From positions 1-28,752 of the IMG/VR virus record IMGVR_UViG_3300027759_000329: a DNA stretch of 28,752 nucleotides. One strand, 5' to 3'. The DNA is from a virus. This document shows positions 8,640 through 17,146 of the stretch, piece by piece. Numbering within the stretch: position 1 is the first letter of the stretch; each line of letters starts with the position of its first letter. Position numbers and translations under genes: made by a program. The notes beneath the pieces were generated by a model, which saw only the letters and a list, made by a program, of their open reading frames with translations, had not been told where the DNA came from and did not search any database.

Positions 8640-10004
8640 TTACCTTCCGCGACCTTTTTTCGCTTTCGCGATATCTTCTTTCTGCAAACGACCTTCGCCA
8701 GAAGCAGCGCCAGCTGTCATATCTTTATATGATTTGGCAACCCTGCTGATCCGACCGCCCGCTTTGCGAGCAGGTGCGTCTTTATGAAGCTTGGCAATAT
8801 CCGTCTTTTGCAAACGGCCCTCGCCGCTTCCAGAGCCAGCCTGCATGTCCTTATAGGACTTTGCAACCTTGGTGATTCGACCACCAGCCTTGCGACCAAT
8901 TGGCAGACCTGGAGGCAGCATAGGACCAGCACCAGGAGGGCCCATAGGAGGCATAGCAGGCGCAGCAGCGCCAACATCCATTGGAGGAGGAGGAGGAACC
9001 ATGTCTGGAGCCGGACGACGCATTGCTGCTTCAGGATGACGCGGCTCAGACTTGCCAGCATTGATGACAATGTTAATGTCTGTCTTGCCGCCCTTCTTGG
9101 ATACTTTCTTGGCTGCGCCCTTCAACGCGCCAAATAAGCCGCCACCGGTCGCTTTAGCCGTGCGGCCGCCCTTCTTGTAGTTTTGATACTTGCCAGAACG
9201 TTCAGCAGCCTCACCAGCTGCGGGAAGCGCATCGTCGCCCCTAAGAGCGCGATTAAGAGCGCCTTTATCTTCCTGCGTATAATTCGCTGTTCCTGACTTG
9301 CCGACATCGCGCATGGATCGAGCTTGTTTCTCTCTCTCCGAACCGCCAACCATCTTCTCGAGGAAGCTGCCACCGCCGGCTTTCTTGATCTTGCCGCCAG
9401 CCGCTCGTTTTATTTTTCCACCTTTTTTATAAAGGCTTCCCTCTGCCGGCATTGGCTCATTTTCAGATGACGACGGCCCCATTCCTCTTGCAATATCTGC
9501 AGCTTGTCTAAAATCTGCAATTTTTCTATTGCCAACGTTAGAAGGACCTAAAACTTTTTGCAAAGCCCCATATCTACTATCATCAAGCGTTCCACCGCCG
9601 GCTTTCTTGATCTTGCCGCCCTTCTTGTAGTGCTGGGCAGCGCCACGAACAGGCTTAATCTTCATCGAGCCAAGTCGCGCTTTGGTGTCTTCTGTTTCAG
9701 CAGCGGAAGGAACCGAGCCGCCGTCTTTACGCTTTACAGCGCCGCCGGCCTTGAATGCGCCGCGCTTCATGTCCTTGCCAATGGCCGCTTTCGTGTCGCG
9801 GGCAGCGTATGACTCGCCTGTGCCCTTCGCCGATGGCTTCATAATTGGACGCGCGCCGGTCTTCATCTCTGTCCTGAGAGGAGGCGCTGGCGACCAGTCT
9901 GCGCTCGAGACTTCTTGGTCTTTGGCATAGTTACCAGGATTGGCAAGCGCGCGAGCTTTTGCTTTCGCCTTCTCCCTAAGTGTTTTCGCAGAATATTCAG
10001 ACAT
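8640..10004 (-). CDS. Lys/Gly-rich repeat protein of the virion operon
   Basis: 454 residues, strongly basic and low-complexity. YKKGG(K/R) motifs occur at ~126, 192 and 276, with AGGG, AGGAV and AGGRI motifs in between. A Pro-rich segment lies at ~332-370 (VPPPPPMDVG, MPPMGPPGAG). A tandem C-terminal repeat covers ~371-405 and ~413-447 (RKAGGRI..VAKSYKDM..G...GEGRLQK.DIAK). No enzymatic motif or membrane segment is seen. The composition suggests an unfolded, nucleic-acid-binding or virion-packed protein. Position between the giant polyvalent-type protein and scaffold genes suggests it is packaged with them. A GGAGAATGAA site precedes the ATG. Confidence 0.7.
   Translation of the reverse strand: MSEYSAKTLREKAKAKARALANPGNYAKDQEVSSADWSPAPPLRTEMKTGARPIMKPSAKGTGESYAARDTKAAIGKDMKRGAFKAGGAVKRKDGGSVPSAAETEDTKARLGSMKIKPVRGAAQHYKKGGKIKKAGGGTLDDSRYGALQKVLGPSNVGNRKIADFRQAADIARGMGPSSSENEPMPAEGSLYKKGGKIKRAAGGKIKKAGGGSFLEKMVGGSEREKQARSMRDVGKSGTANYTQEDKGALNRALRGDDALPAAGEAAERSGKYQNYKKGGRTAKATGGGLFGALKGAAKKVSKKGGKTDINIVINAGKSEPRHPEAAMRRPAPDMVPPPPPMDVGAAAPAMPPMGPPGAGPMLPPGLPIGRKAGGRITKVAKSYKDMQAGSGSGEGRLQKTDIAKLHKDAPARKAGGRISRVAKSYKDMTAGAASGEGRLQKEDIAKAKKGRGR
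8664..8894 (-). repeat. Tandem 35-residue coding repeat at the 3' end of the Lys/Gly-rich gene
   Basis: Two in-frame copies encode residues 371-405 (8790-8894) and 413-447 (8664-8768). They share RKAGGRI, VAKSYKDM, SGEGRLQK and DIAK, separated by a 7-residue linker. The nucleotide sequences differ at many silent sites, so the duplication is old or maintained by selection on the protein. Confidence 0.8.
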
Positions 10005-10045
10005 TTCATTCTCCGGCCAGATTTACGGGCGTCCCCGTGTCCGCT

Positions 10046-13000
10046 TTATCGCGGAAGTTTCGATAATACCTTAAAGGCGTGATCAATTATAGGGCTTTCG
10101 CCAACATCGCCGCCAGATTTAAACGCGGGCAGCCCTTTGAGGATTGCGGCACGCAGCTTGGGGGTGATCTCGATGGAGTGGGCTTTTACTTCGCCATCCT
10201 CTCCTTTTAGTGAATGAGAATGCGGAGCAACTTTTGCATCTTTATCATATTGCGAAACAAGCTTGCTGAGACGCTGCGGCAAAAGCTTATCATAGAAGGA
10301 TTTCATTCCTTCGCCGCCGACTTGTAGATCGCCGCCGATTAATGAATGCACCGTATCGCCCTCAACATTCTGCGTATTAGGCAATGGCTTGGTAGAAACA
10401 AGCTTATTGGCAAGGTCTTTTCCAATTACATCAGGAAGATCCTTTTGATCAACTTTCTGATTAAATACCGCATAGCCATCATGATCTAATGCATGCAAAT
10501 GATTTGAATCTGGAGACCAATGAACGGCGCTTAATTTTCTGCTAAGATCATATCTTTTTGCTTGCTCGTTACCCGGCGTCCAAACCAGCTTATCATAACC
10601 GCCTTTTGCAGCCTCCATCAATGCACGCTTCAAGCCAAGGTCGACCCATTGGTTGGTGTCAGTGACGTAAGGGCCTGATGGAACCGCAGAAGATACATCT
10701 CTAGACATTTGCCCTATAATAGATTTTTCTTCTGGTCTATTCGGATCATAAAATCCCTTTTTCCTTCCCTCTTGTCCCCAATCGCTTTGCAGCTCTTCAA
10801 GATGCAATGTCTTGCCATTATCGCGATCAGACATACGGAGATGAGCAAGAGGATTTGGAATACCCATCCAATGAGAAGATTTATATGGTTCGTTGATAGG
10901 CTTATTTTCTGTAACAATATTCATTGGAAATCTATCAAGCTTGTGCGCAATATTGGGGTTTCTCTCAGCCTTTTGACGCAATTCCTGAATATAACTTTCT
11001 GCTTCTTCTTTGCTATCAAAGATATCAGGAAGCGCACCTGTTACGCGAAATTGAGCTTTTGTTCCTCCCTGCTGAGGCAAAGCCATTACAACTTCGCGAT
11101 AGTTTTCACCACCGGGAACAGTATATTCTTTATATAAAGGCTGCTCAATATTGTTGATGCTATTGTTTGCATGCTCAACTGCATCAGCTAACGTAAAATA
11201 TGTTGAATGAAATCCTGATGGACCATGCACAGCATATTGATGCGGCATAACAGAATCATAATTTGTTTTTACGCTGATTAAATGAGGAGGCTTCCCATAC
11301 GGCCCGACCTCATAAACATCATCAGCGTCTTCAAAACCTTTAGGTCTTTCCAATAATGCTTTTGGTTCATACTGGATCGGCGGCTTGCCACCATAAACTC
11401 GCTCTTTTATTTGAGGAACATTCTCTTGTAGATGCCGCGCAACTTCCTTCGGGTCCACGCTCCTCTGTCCAGCAAATGCGTCTGCAAGATTAGCATTATC
11501 AAGCTCCGCTGCTTTGACATTGGGCTGCCCTTTGATCTTGTTAATGATCTGATCGATGGGAGCTCGCTGAGGTATTTTGCTGGCCGCCTCAGCTGCGGCG
11601 CTGTAAAAACCCATTGGCGTCAGGTTGCGGGCTGTATCTACAGCCGACGTCGGCGACGATCCCGCCCCAACAATATCGAGAGCTTTATTAACAGGATCAT
11701 CAACTGCGCCGCCCTCAGCGCGAGAAAGTGGACGAACAAGCGGTGCCGCAGCATACGACCATAATATCAGACGACGCGCCTGATCCTCAAGATCGTCATA
11801 TCTAAGCTCGACCGGGTTGATAGCGCCACCGTAGGCTTTTGCAGGTTTTTTCTCTCTTGACTTTACGCGATATAGCTCGCCTTTCTTGATTGTTTCCATC
11901 GCGTTTCTAGCAGCGTCTTCATAGTCTGCCGGCTGCGCGCGCTCCGGAGCAACGCCAAGCTTGCTAAATAATTCTTTCTCATGAAACCAAAGAGCCGCTT
12001 GAATATCTGCAACGCTAATGTCCAAACCATATTTCTTTTTAAGAACTCTCTTTGCTTCTTCTACTGTATTTTGTTGGAAATCACGTTCCTTATCACCGCG
12101 TGGAGCGGCAACAGGTAAATCGCGATTTTCCATCCAGTTCTTTGCGCGTCGGCGAATATCTGATTTATCTTTGAATCCACCATCCTTATAAGCTTTATAT
12201 AATTTACTGGCCAATTCCTGCATGCTTTCAGGATTATTTATAAGTTTATCAAAATCGTCATGAGACATATCTTGCATATCATTGCCGAAAGTCCACGGTT
12301 TAACATTTCCTGAAGCGTCTCGATTGTATTGGCCGTTAGTCGTCTTACCGGCATACTGCTCATGCGGTAACCCATTATGATGCAGAAATTCTGCTTTTAC
12401 TGCGTCTTTAAAATCCTGATATTGTTTTTGCTCGGCAATTGGTGAATGGATAAAATTATGGCCAAGCAATCTATTCCACGTCCGGCTAAACCAAAGATCT
12501 GCCGTCAGTGTTGAATAATCGCCGTGAAGATTGTTAATGAACGAACCAATTTTTGGTCCAAACACCATCCAACCTGTAATCTTCTGGTCTCCAGCTCCCT
12601 TCATCGTGAGCTGTTCTTGACCGGGAACTTTTAACGTCGGATCTTCGCGAAGAATCTTGTTCCATTCGCTAACACTTTTCTTTTGATTAAAAAGATCCCG
12701 CATGCGTTCATAGCCATTTTGATCAAGCAAATGATGAAGCTTCATCAAATTGCCTTCAATAGCTTTTGTCTGTGCGCCAAAGCCGCCGCTTAGATCCTTT
12801 ACCGCTTCAGGAATAGATTTCCCTTCATTGCGAATCTTGTCATACATACGCGCGGCAAATATTGAATTGGAATGAACGTCATTGCCCTGCGACGTTATGC
12901 CAAGTATGGCGTCGAAAAGCATTTCCTTATCTTTATCTGTTTTTAATTCAGGAAAGATTTGATGATATAAACCTTTTGCTTTTTTCAAAGCAGCATCATA

Positions 13001-14557
13001 CCAACCTATAGCTGACTTATCGGAATTATCGACGTGATACTTCACTTCGTCAGCAATATCGCTGGCAATTAATTTTTTTGCCTGATCGCTATGATCGTCG
13101 GGATCTATCATTCCCTTTTCTGATGCGCGGTTTTGCAGCGCATAAAGGGCATCATTAACTCTTGCCTTACCACGATCCCCGGTAGGCCGGATGTCTAATT
13201 CTTCTTCGCCAGTCATAAGAGGGACCGTGGTCCGGTCCCCCGATTTCTTTGTTGGATAAAGAGCCGATCTAACCTTGTCGGTCTCGTCGTCTGTTAATCC
13301 AAATGTTTCTTTGAGGCGCTCTGGTGAGAGGCGGTATCCCTCTCCTGCGACCGCTTTGGCGTATGGCGCAAGAACATGATCGACGATCCTTCCGAATAAA
13401 TCGGGTGATCTTTGGGAGCTATCTTCCAGCCCCGTTCCTTGGCCACCTTTTCCGAATATGCCACTGAGGTAGTCTTTCGCATCGATTGCATCTCCTTTTG
13501 ACCGCGCAAGATATATGTCGTTTAAGCCAGTAGATTTCGATATGCGGTCAATCTTATCGGCGAAGTCATCATATCTCTCTTCTCCACCAAAGTGAAGAAA
13601 TTTCGCAGCTTTTTTATCTTTTGTTAAAGAAAAATCTAAACCTTCCTGGCTGGCTGCATCCATAAGCTTATCAATGTGCGTTTGAGAAAGAGCCCTGCTT
13701 CCTTTGTTGCCAATCAATACGGCAGGGATATGTTCTTCGTCCGATATGTCTGGGTTATGCCGGACGTGAATTGTCTGGTCTTGCTGGAACCCAAAGCCAA
13801 GCATATGCGCCAACTTTTCAGCATGCTCTGGCTGCATATCCGGATGTTCAACAACGAATGAAGGCTCAGCCTGCTGGTTAAACGTCCCCAGGATCGACGT
13901 AAATCTTAATTTTGCTGGATCAAGCCCGACATGATCCTTCACTAAATCTTTAAAGCCCTTGCTCTTTAAAATTCCTTGAGCCCGATCGCTAACATTCTGC
14001 AGTCTTGGTTCATTCTGCAAAGGATGTTGGACAGGAGGCGGCAATGCCGTTCCTGCTATTGCCGGCGTAGATGGAGAGAACTCAATATCTGATGTGGGAC
14101 GTTCGCCTTGAGCGCCGTAGCCTTCATATTCAGGCTGCTCATAAGGAACCTTGGCTTCAGGCGTAACGCGAGGCCCGCTGCCTTTTCCTGGCTTTGGCGA
14201 TACAACAACGCCAGGGATATTTTCTTTGGCAAATGTTTCGGCAAGTTTAGGCGACTGAACGCGGCCCTCAAACGGGCTTACAGGAGGCCTTGGCGCTATT
14301 GGTCCTGGTATCGTAGCGCCTTCTGTAGGAATTGAGCGAGCGACGTTTAAACCGCTTTCTACAGGGTTGCCCCCAGCAGCCATCACCTGCCGCCCAACTT
14401 CTGGCAAATAATGCGTTGGATATTCGTCCTGCAAAACTTCTCCACCACGCGCCATGCTCTTGCCAGCAGCAAGTGGCGATGCAACTTGAAACGAAGACGT
14501 CTGGTCTTTTAAATGATCGTTGATGATGTCAAGTGCGCGGTCAATTATGCTGCCCAT
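10046..14557 (-). CDS. Large polyvalent-type internal virion protein (putative ejected protein)
   Basis: 1503 residues, the largest gene here. The N-terminal ~200 residues are Pro-rich and disordered. A mid-region at ~515-710 (ADLWFSRTWNRLLGHN at 686-701) and another at ~820-870 (SVADIQAALWFHEKELF) look like conserved blocks of phage polyvalent proteins. The C-terminal ~250 residues carry LHLEELQSDWGQEGRKKGFY (1251-1270), GYDKLVWTPGNEQAKRYDLS (1320-1339) and GGEGMKSFYDKLLP (1414-1427), a distinctive domain of the large polyvalent protein-associated group. Such proteins are thought to be packaged and injected to act early in infection. No membrane segment is seen. GG-containing linker motifs recur at ~37, 909, 948 and 1481. 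The start overlaps the portal stop (TAATG). Confidence 0.7.
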   Translation of the reverse strand: MGSIIDRALDIINDHLKDQTSSFQVASPLAAGKSMARGGEVLQDEYPTHYLPEVGRQVMAAGGNPVESGLNVARSIPTEGATIPGPIAPRPPVSPFEGRVQSPKLAETFAKENIPGVVVSPKPGKGSGPRVTPEAKVPYEQPEYEGYGAQGERPTSDIEFSPSTPAIAGTALPPPVQHPLQNEPRLQNVSDRAQGILKSKGFKDLVKDHVGLDPAKLRFTSILGTFNQQAEPSFVVEHPDMQPEHAEKLAHMLGFGFQQDQTIHVRHNPDISDEEHIPAVLIGNKGSRALSQTHIDKLMDAASQEGLDFSLTKDKKAAKFLHFGGEERYDDFADKIDRISKSTGLNDIYLARSKGDAIDAKDYLSGIFGKGGQGTGLEDSSQRSPDLFGRIVDHVLAPYAKAVAGEGYRLSPERLKETFGLTDDETDKVRSALYPTKKSGDRTTVPLMTGEEELDIRPTGDRGKARVNDALYALQNRASEKGMIDPDDHSDQAKKLIASDIADEVKYHVDNSDKSAIGWYDAALKKAKGLYHQIFPELKTDKDKEMLFDAILGITSQGNDVHSNSIFAARMYDKIRNEGKSIPEAVKDLSGGFGAQTKAIEGNLMKLHHLLDQNGYERMRDLFNQKKSVSEWNKILREDPTLKVPGQEQLTMKGAGDQKITGWMVFGPKIGSFINNLHGDYSTLTADLWFSRTWNRLLGHNFIHSPIAEQKQYQDFKDAVKAEFLHHNGLPHEQYAGKTTNGQYNRDASGNVKPWTFGNDMQDMSHDDFDKLINNPESMQELASKLYKAYKDGGFKDKSDIRRRAKNWMENRDLPVAAPRGDKERDFQQNTVEEAKRVLKKKYGLDISVADIQAALWFHEKELFSKLGVAPERAQPADYEDAARNAMETIKKGELYRVKSREKKPAKAYGGAINPVELRYDDLEDQARRLILWSYAAAPLVRPLSRAEGGAVDDPVNKALDIVGAGSSPTSAVDTARNLTPMGFYSAAAEAASKIPQRAPIDQIINKIKGQPNVKAAELDNANLADAFAGQRSVDPKEVARHLQENVPQIKERVYGGKPPIQYEPKALLERPKGFEDADDVYEVGPYGKPPHLISVKTNYDSVMPHQYAVHGPSGFHSTYFTLADAVEHANNSINNIEQPLYKEYTVPGGENYREVVMALPQQGGTKAQFRVTGALPDIFDSKEEAESYIQELRQKAERNPNIAHKLDRFPMNIVTENKPINEPYKSSHWMGIPNPLAHLRMSDRDNGKTLHLEELQSDWGQEGRKKGFYDPNRPEEKSIIGQMSRDVSSAVPSGPYVTDTNQWVDLGLKRALMEAAKGGYDKLVWTPGNEQAKRYDLSRKLSAVHWSPDSNHLHALDHDGYAVFNQKVDQKDLPDVIGKDLANKLVSTKPLPNTQNVEGDTVHSLIGGDLQVGGEGMKSFYDKLLPQRLSKLVSQYDKDAKVAPHSHSLKGEDGEVKAHSIEITPKLRAAILKGLPAFKSGGDVGESPIIDHAFKVLSKLPR

Positions 14558-16917
14558 TATTCAGTCTCCTGCGCGCCTTGATTACCTAATGACCGAGCAA
14601 TCTCTAAAGCATTGCGGCTTTGACGATCGGCTGACTTATGATGCGAATCAATAATGCGGTCCGCTTCGCGATGCTCCGAATCTTCGCGCAGCTTATGCAC
14701 GTCGACGTTCATCTTCATGGCCTTGAGCTCGAGCTCCTGCCGGCGCGTCTCCGCATCCATCATCTTCGCTTCTGCGTCGACGTTGCGGAACTGGCCATCT
14801 TCGCCGCCGGCTTTTGCCTGCGCCTCGATCATCTTTGCCTGCGCCATCATTTGCTTTGTCTGCGAATCCATCATGCGCGACTCGCCTTCGGCTTGAGCCG
14901 CTTGAACAGAAGCTTGCGCGACCATGCTCTTTGCGTCGGCTTCCTGCTTGAGGATCTTGATCTCTTCCATGACCTTCTGCATCTCTGGCGGGATCTGGCC
15001 AGCCTGCTCGGGCGGCGCAAGGAACTGCTCTGGATTGCTCCAGCCAATTGCCTTCATCGCGGCAAGGTCAATTGCCTTCGCGTCATACATTGCAGGATTA
15101 GAAGCCTGCAGCTGCTTCAACGCCATCACCTTCATCAGGCGTTGCGTCTGGCTTGCAGTGTTTGGGTCTGCCTGCGGGACAAGATCGCACTTATTAATTG
15201 CTTCAATAAAGGTTGCTTCATCCCACTGACGTTTTGGTTTTTTGTTTCTGCCCCAAAACGAATCCGGGTGTTCGCGGAAGCAACGAACCAGCAATTGAAA
15301 TTCTTCTGCTTGCGCAGTATGCAAGCGTTTATGCACGGCGTTTAGGATCTTCGTTGCTTGGTCAATCAACGCAAGCGTTGTTCCGACCGGCGCATCGGCC
15401 CGACCTTCGCCAACTTGCAACTCGCTCGTTGTGCCAACGCGTTGCCCAGTCTCAACCATGTTCAAGACAAGGTTCATCAAAGCCTGACCAGGCTCTTTAT
15501 ATGGTAATGGCATTACGGCTTGATTGATTGGCATGCCGCCTGTCTTCACAAGCGCGCCGCCGCCTGGCGGAACGCGGAATATATTCGTGTTCTGACGCGC
15601 GCCAGTATCTGCCATAAGAAAGCCGGGGAAGTTCGCATACATGCCGGCGTCGAGCATTTCGCGCCACGCGGCAGTAACCGCGTTTGTGGTATTACCCAGA
15701 ATATGAAGTAGACCAATATCGTAAAAACCCATACCAGGAACAAACTGATACTTGACGAAATTGATGCGAGCTTCAGGCAGCTCGTTGCCCTCTTCTCCCG
15801 TTGGCTCATCGTAGTTCCTCACAATGGAGAGAACCTCCCTCGAGCTTTTATCAATAGTCACGCGATACGGGATCTCGAGACCTGTTACCTTCCCTTTGTA
15901 TTTGTGTTCGAAGCCATGAATATCGAGCTCGCAATATACTTCATATATTTCGCGATCGCGATCGTCTGGATTGCGCGCCTCTGCAGAAATGCCTTGCTGA
16001 TCTGCCTTCTCGCGCTGCACAGAATCTTTGCCCTCATACGAAGGCGTGCCAAGATCAATGTCGCGATAAACGCCAAGGATCTGCAAACGCTTCACAGTGC
16101 TTGGGCGCAAGTAAACGCGATGCGTTATGCGCTTCGCGGTCGTTAAATCTGTCGCGGCGTTATTGACGATGAGATCGTCCGCATCAACGGACTCGCTAAC
16201 TGGTCTTCCTCTGAGAGGACAAAAATAGATTTTCTTAAATGCTGTTCCGCCAAATCCGAGCATGAAGAGCATACGATCTGTGTCGGGATAGTATTCCCGA
16301 GCAATGGCTGTGAGATAGTGATTGAGATCGGCTTGGAGAGCGTCCGCAAGTTCGTCTTCTGCGACTGTGTCATCGTCTGATTCCGTTCTTACTTTTACAG
16401 GTCCATCTGTCGGCAACAGCTCGCTGCGCGCATTCGCTTGAAAGCGCAATACAGCTTCGAGCAGAAGCGGATGGCGAACTTTCGACATGCCTTCGACAGG
16501 AGCGCCATCGCTTGCGCCTTGCAAGCCAGGTATCTCGATCTTTAATCCGAGAAGCTTGATGCCTTGCGCGCGATCTTCAATCCAATCTTGGCGGCTTGTT
16601 AAATCGTCTTCAATGCCGCGCAGCATATCGTCTGCGATTGCCGCCAGCTCGCCTTGATCAATTTCATCGACAAGATTGTTGAACCATCCTTCTGGATTGT
16701 CGGCGCTGCAGGCGCTCTCAACGGGCTGCCCGTCAAGCGATACGCTGACGGAGCCATCATCATGCTCGATACGCAGGATGTTGCCCTTGTCGTCCGTCTC
16801 AGGCTTGTCGTGGCCCTGCTCGATCTCAACAAGAATATCTTCAAGGCCGCCGAGGCCGCCGGCTGGCTCCTCCTGATGCTGACGAATTGAAGGAGAAAGC
16901 CCCGGTGTCATTGGCAT
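14557..16917 (-). CDS. Portal protein, P22 gp1-like
   Basis: 786 residues, close to P22 portal (725). An acidic N-terminal extension is followed by a portal core: PLLLEAVLRFQANARSELLP, MLFMLGFGGTAFKKIYF, and FVPGMGFYDIGLLHILGNTT with the PVGTTLALIDQATK segment. A long helical Gln/Ala/Met/Lys-rich C-terminus from ~646 (EIKILKQEADAKSMVAQA) corresponds to the coiled barrel of P22-type portals. The dodecameric portal sits at one capsid vertex, admits DNA driven by the terminase and binds the gp4-like adaptor. An AAGGGA site precedes the ATG, 2 bp after the upstream stop; the stop overlaps the next start. Confidence 0.9.
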   Translation of the reverse strand: MPMTPGLSPSIRQHQEEPAGGLGGLEDILVEIEQGHDKPETDDKGNILRIEHDDGSVSVSLDGQPVESACSADNPEGWFNNLVDEIDQGELAAIADDMLRGIEDDLTSRQDWIEDRAQGIKLLGLKIEIPGLQGASDGAPVEGMSKVRHPLLLEAVLRFQANARSELLPTDGPVKVRTESDDDTVAEDELADALQADLNHYLTAIAREYYPDTDRMLFMLGFGGTAFKKIYFCPLRGRPVSESVDADDLIVNNAATDLTTAKRITHRVYLRPSTVKRLQILGVYRDIDLGTPSYEGKDSVQREKADQQGISAEARNPDDRDREIYEVYCELDIHGFEHKYKGKVTGLEIPYRVTIDKSSREVLSIVRNYDEPTGEEGNELPEARINFVKYQFVPGMGFYDIGLLHILGNTTNAVTAAWREMLDAGMYANFPGFLMADTGARQNTNIFRVPPGGGALVKTGGMPINQAVMPLPYKEPGQALMNLVLNMVETGQRVGTTSELQVGEGRADAPVGTTLALIDQATKILNAVHKRLHTAQAEEFQLLVRCFREHPDSFWGRNKKPKRQWDEATFIEAINKCDLVPQADPNTASQTQRLMKVMALKQLQASNPAMYDAKAIDLAAMKAIGWSNPEQFLAPPEQAGQIPPEMQKVMEEIKILKQEADAKSMVAQASVQAAQAEGESRMMDSQTKQMMAQAKMIEAQAKAGGEDGQFRNVDAEAKMMDAETRRQELELKAMKMNVDVHKLREDSEHREADRIIDSHHKSADRQSRNALEIARSLGNQGAQETE

Positions 16918-16919
16918 GA

Positions 16920-17135
16920 TCAGTTCCCTTTGCCTTCCAAAAGGCGCGTAATATCTTCAACGAAACGCTCAAGGCCTTCGCGGGCCGCCATATTATCATC
17001 TTTGCCGCGGATCTCATAGACGCGCACATAGTCGTGCGGTTCCTTCCCCCAGACCGTTACTTTGAACAAGCCAAGGCCGTGGCCATGAGCTGGAGGGGCA
17101 TCGATCACATCGACGACAGCGTTTGCATAAATCAT
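16920..17135 (-). CDS. Small hypothetical protein between terminase and portal
   Basis: 71 residues (MIYANAVVDVIDAPPAHGHG...), with a beta-strand pattern (LFKVTVWG, DYVRVYEIRG) and a C-terminal helix (AREGLERFVEDITRLLEG). It has a GGGA site and is spaced 11 bp from the terminase stop and 2 bp from the portal start, so it is clearly part of the packaging operon. I do not recognise the family. A packaging accessory role is possible from context only. Confidence 0.65.
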   Translation of the reverse strand: MIYANAVVDVIDAPPAHGHGLGLFKVTVWGKEPHDYVRVYEIRGKDDNMAAREGLERFVEDITRLLEGKGN

Positions 17136-17146
17136 TTTGATCCCGA

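Noticed and set aside
8640-8670. Programmed frameshift at the GCGAAAAAAGG run near the end of the Lys/Gly-rich gene, stimulated by the pseudoknot
   Set aside because: The codon phase does not give an X XXY YYZ slippery site, the pseudoknot is about 27 nt away, and alternative frames lead nowhere useful.
10709-11137. Plus-strand frame of ~140 codons opposite the giant virion protein
   Set aside because: Composition is shadow-like (Phe/Ile/Cys-rich), there is no ribosome site, and the minus-strand frame is 1503 codons long with recognisable domain blocks.
14638-15345. Plus-strand Leu/His-rich frame of 235 codons opposite the portal gene
   Set aside because: It mirrors the Gln/Ala/Met-rich coiled C-terminus of the portal; the sequence is an antisense artefact.
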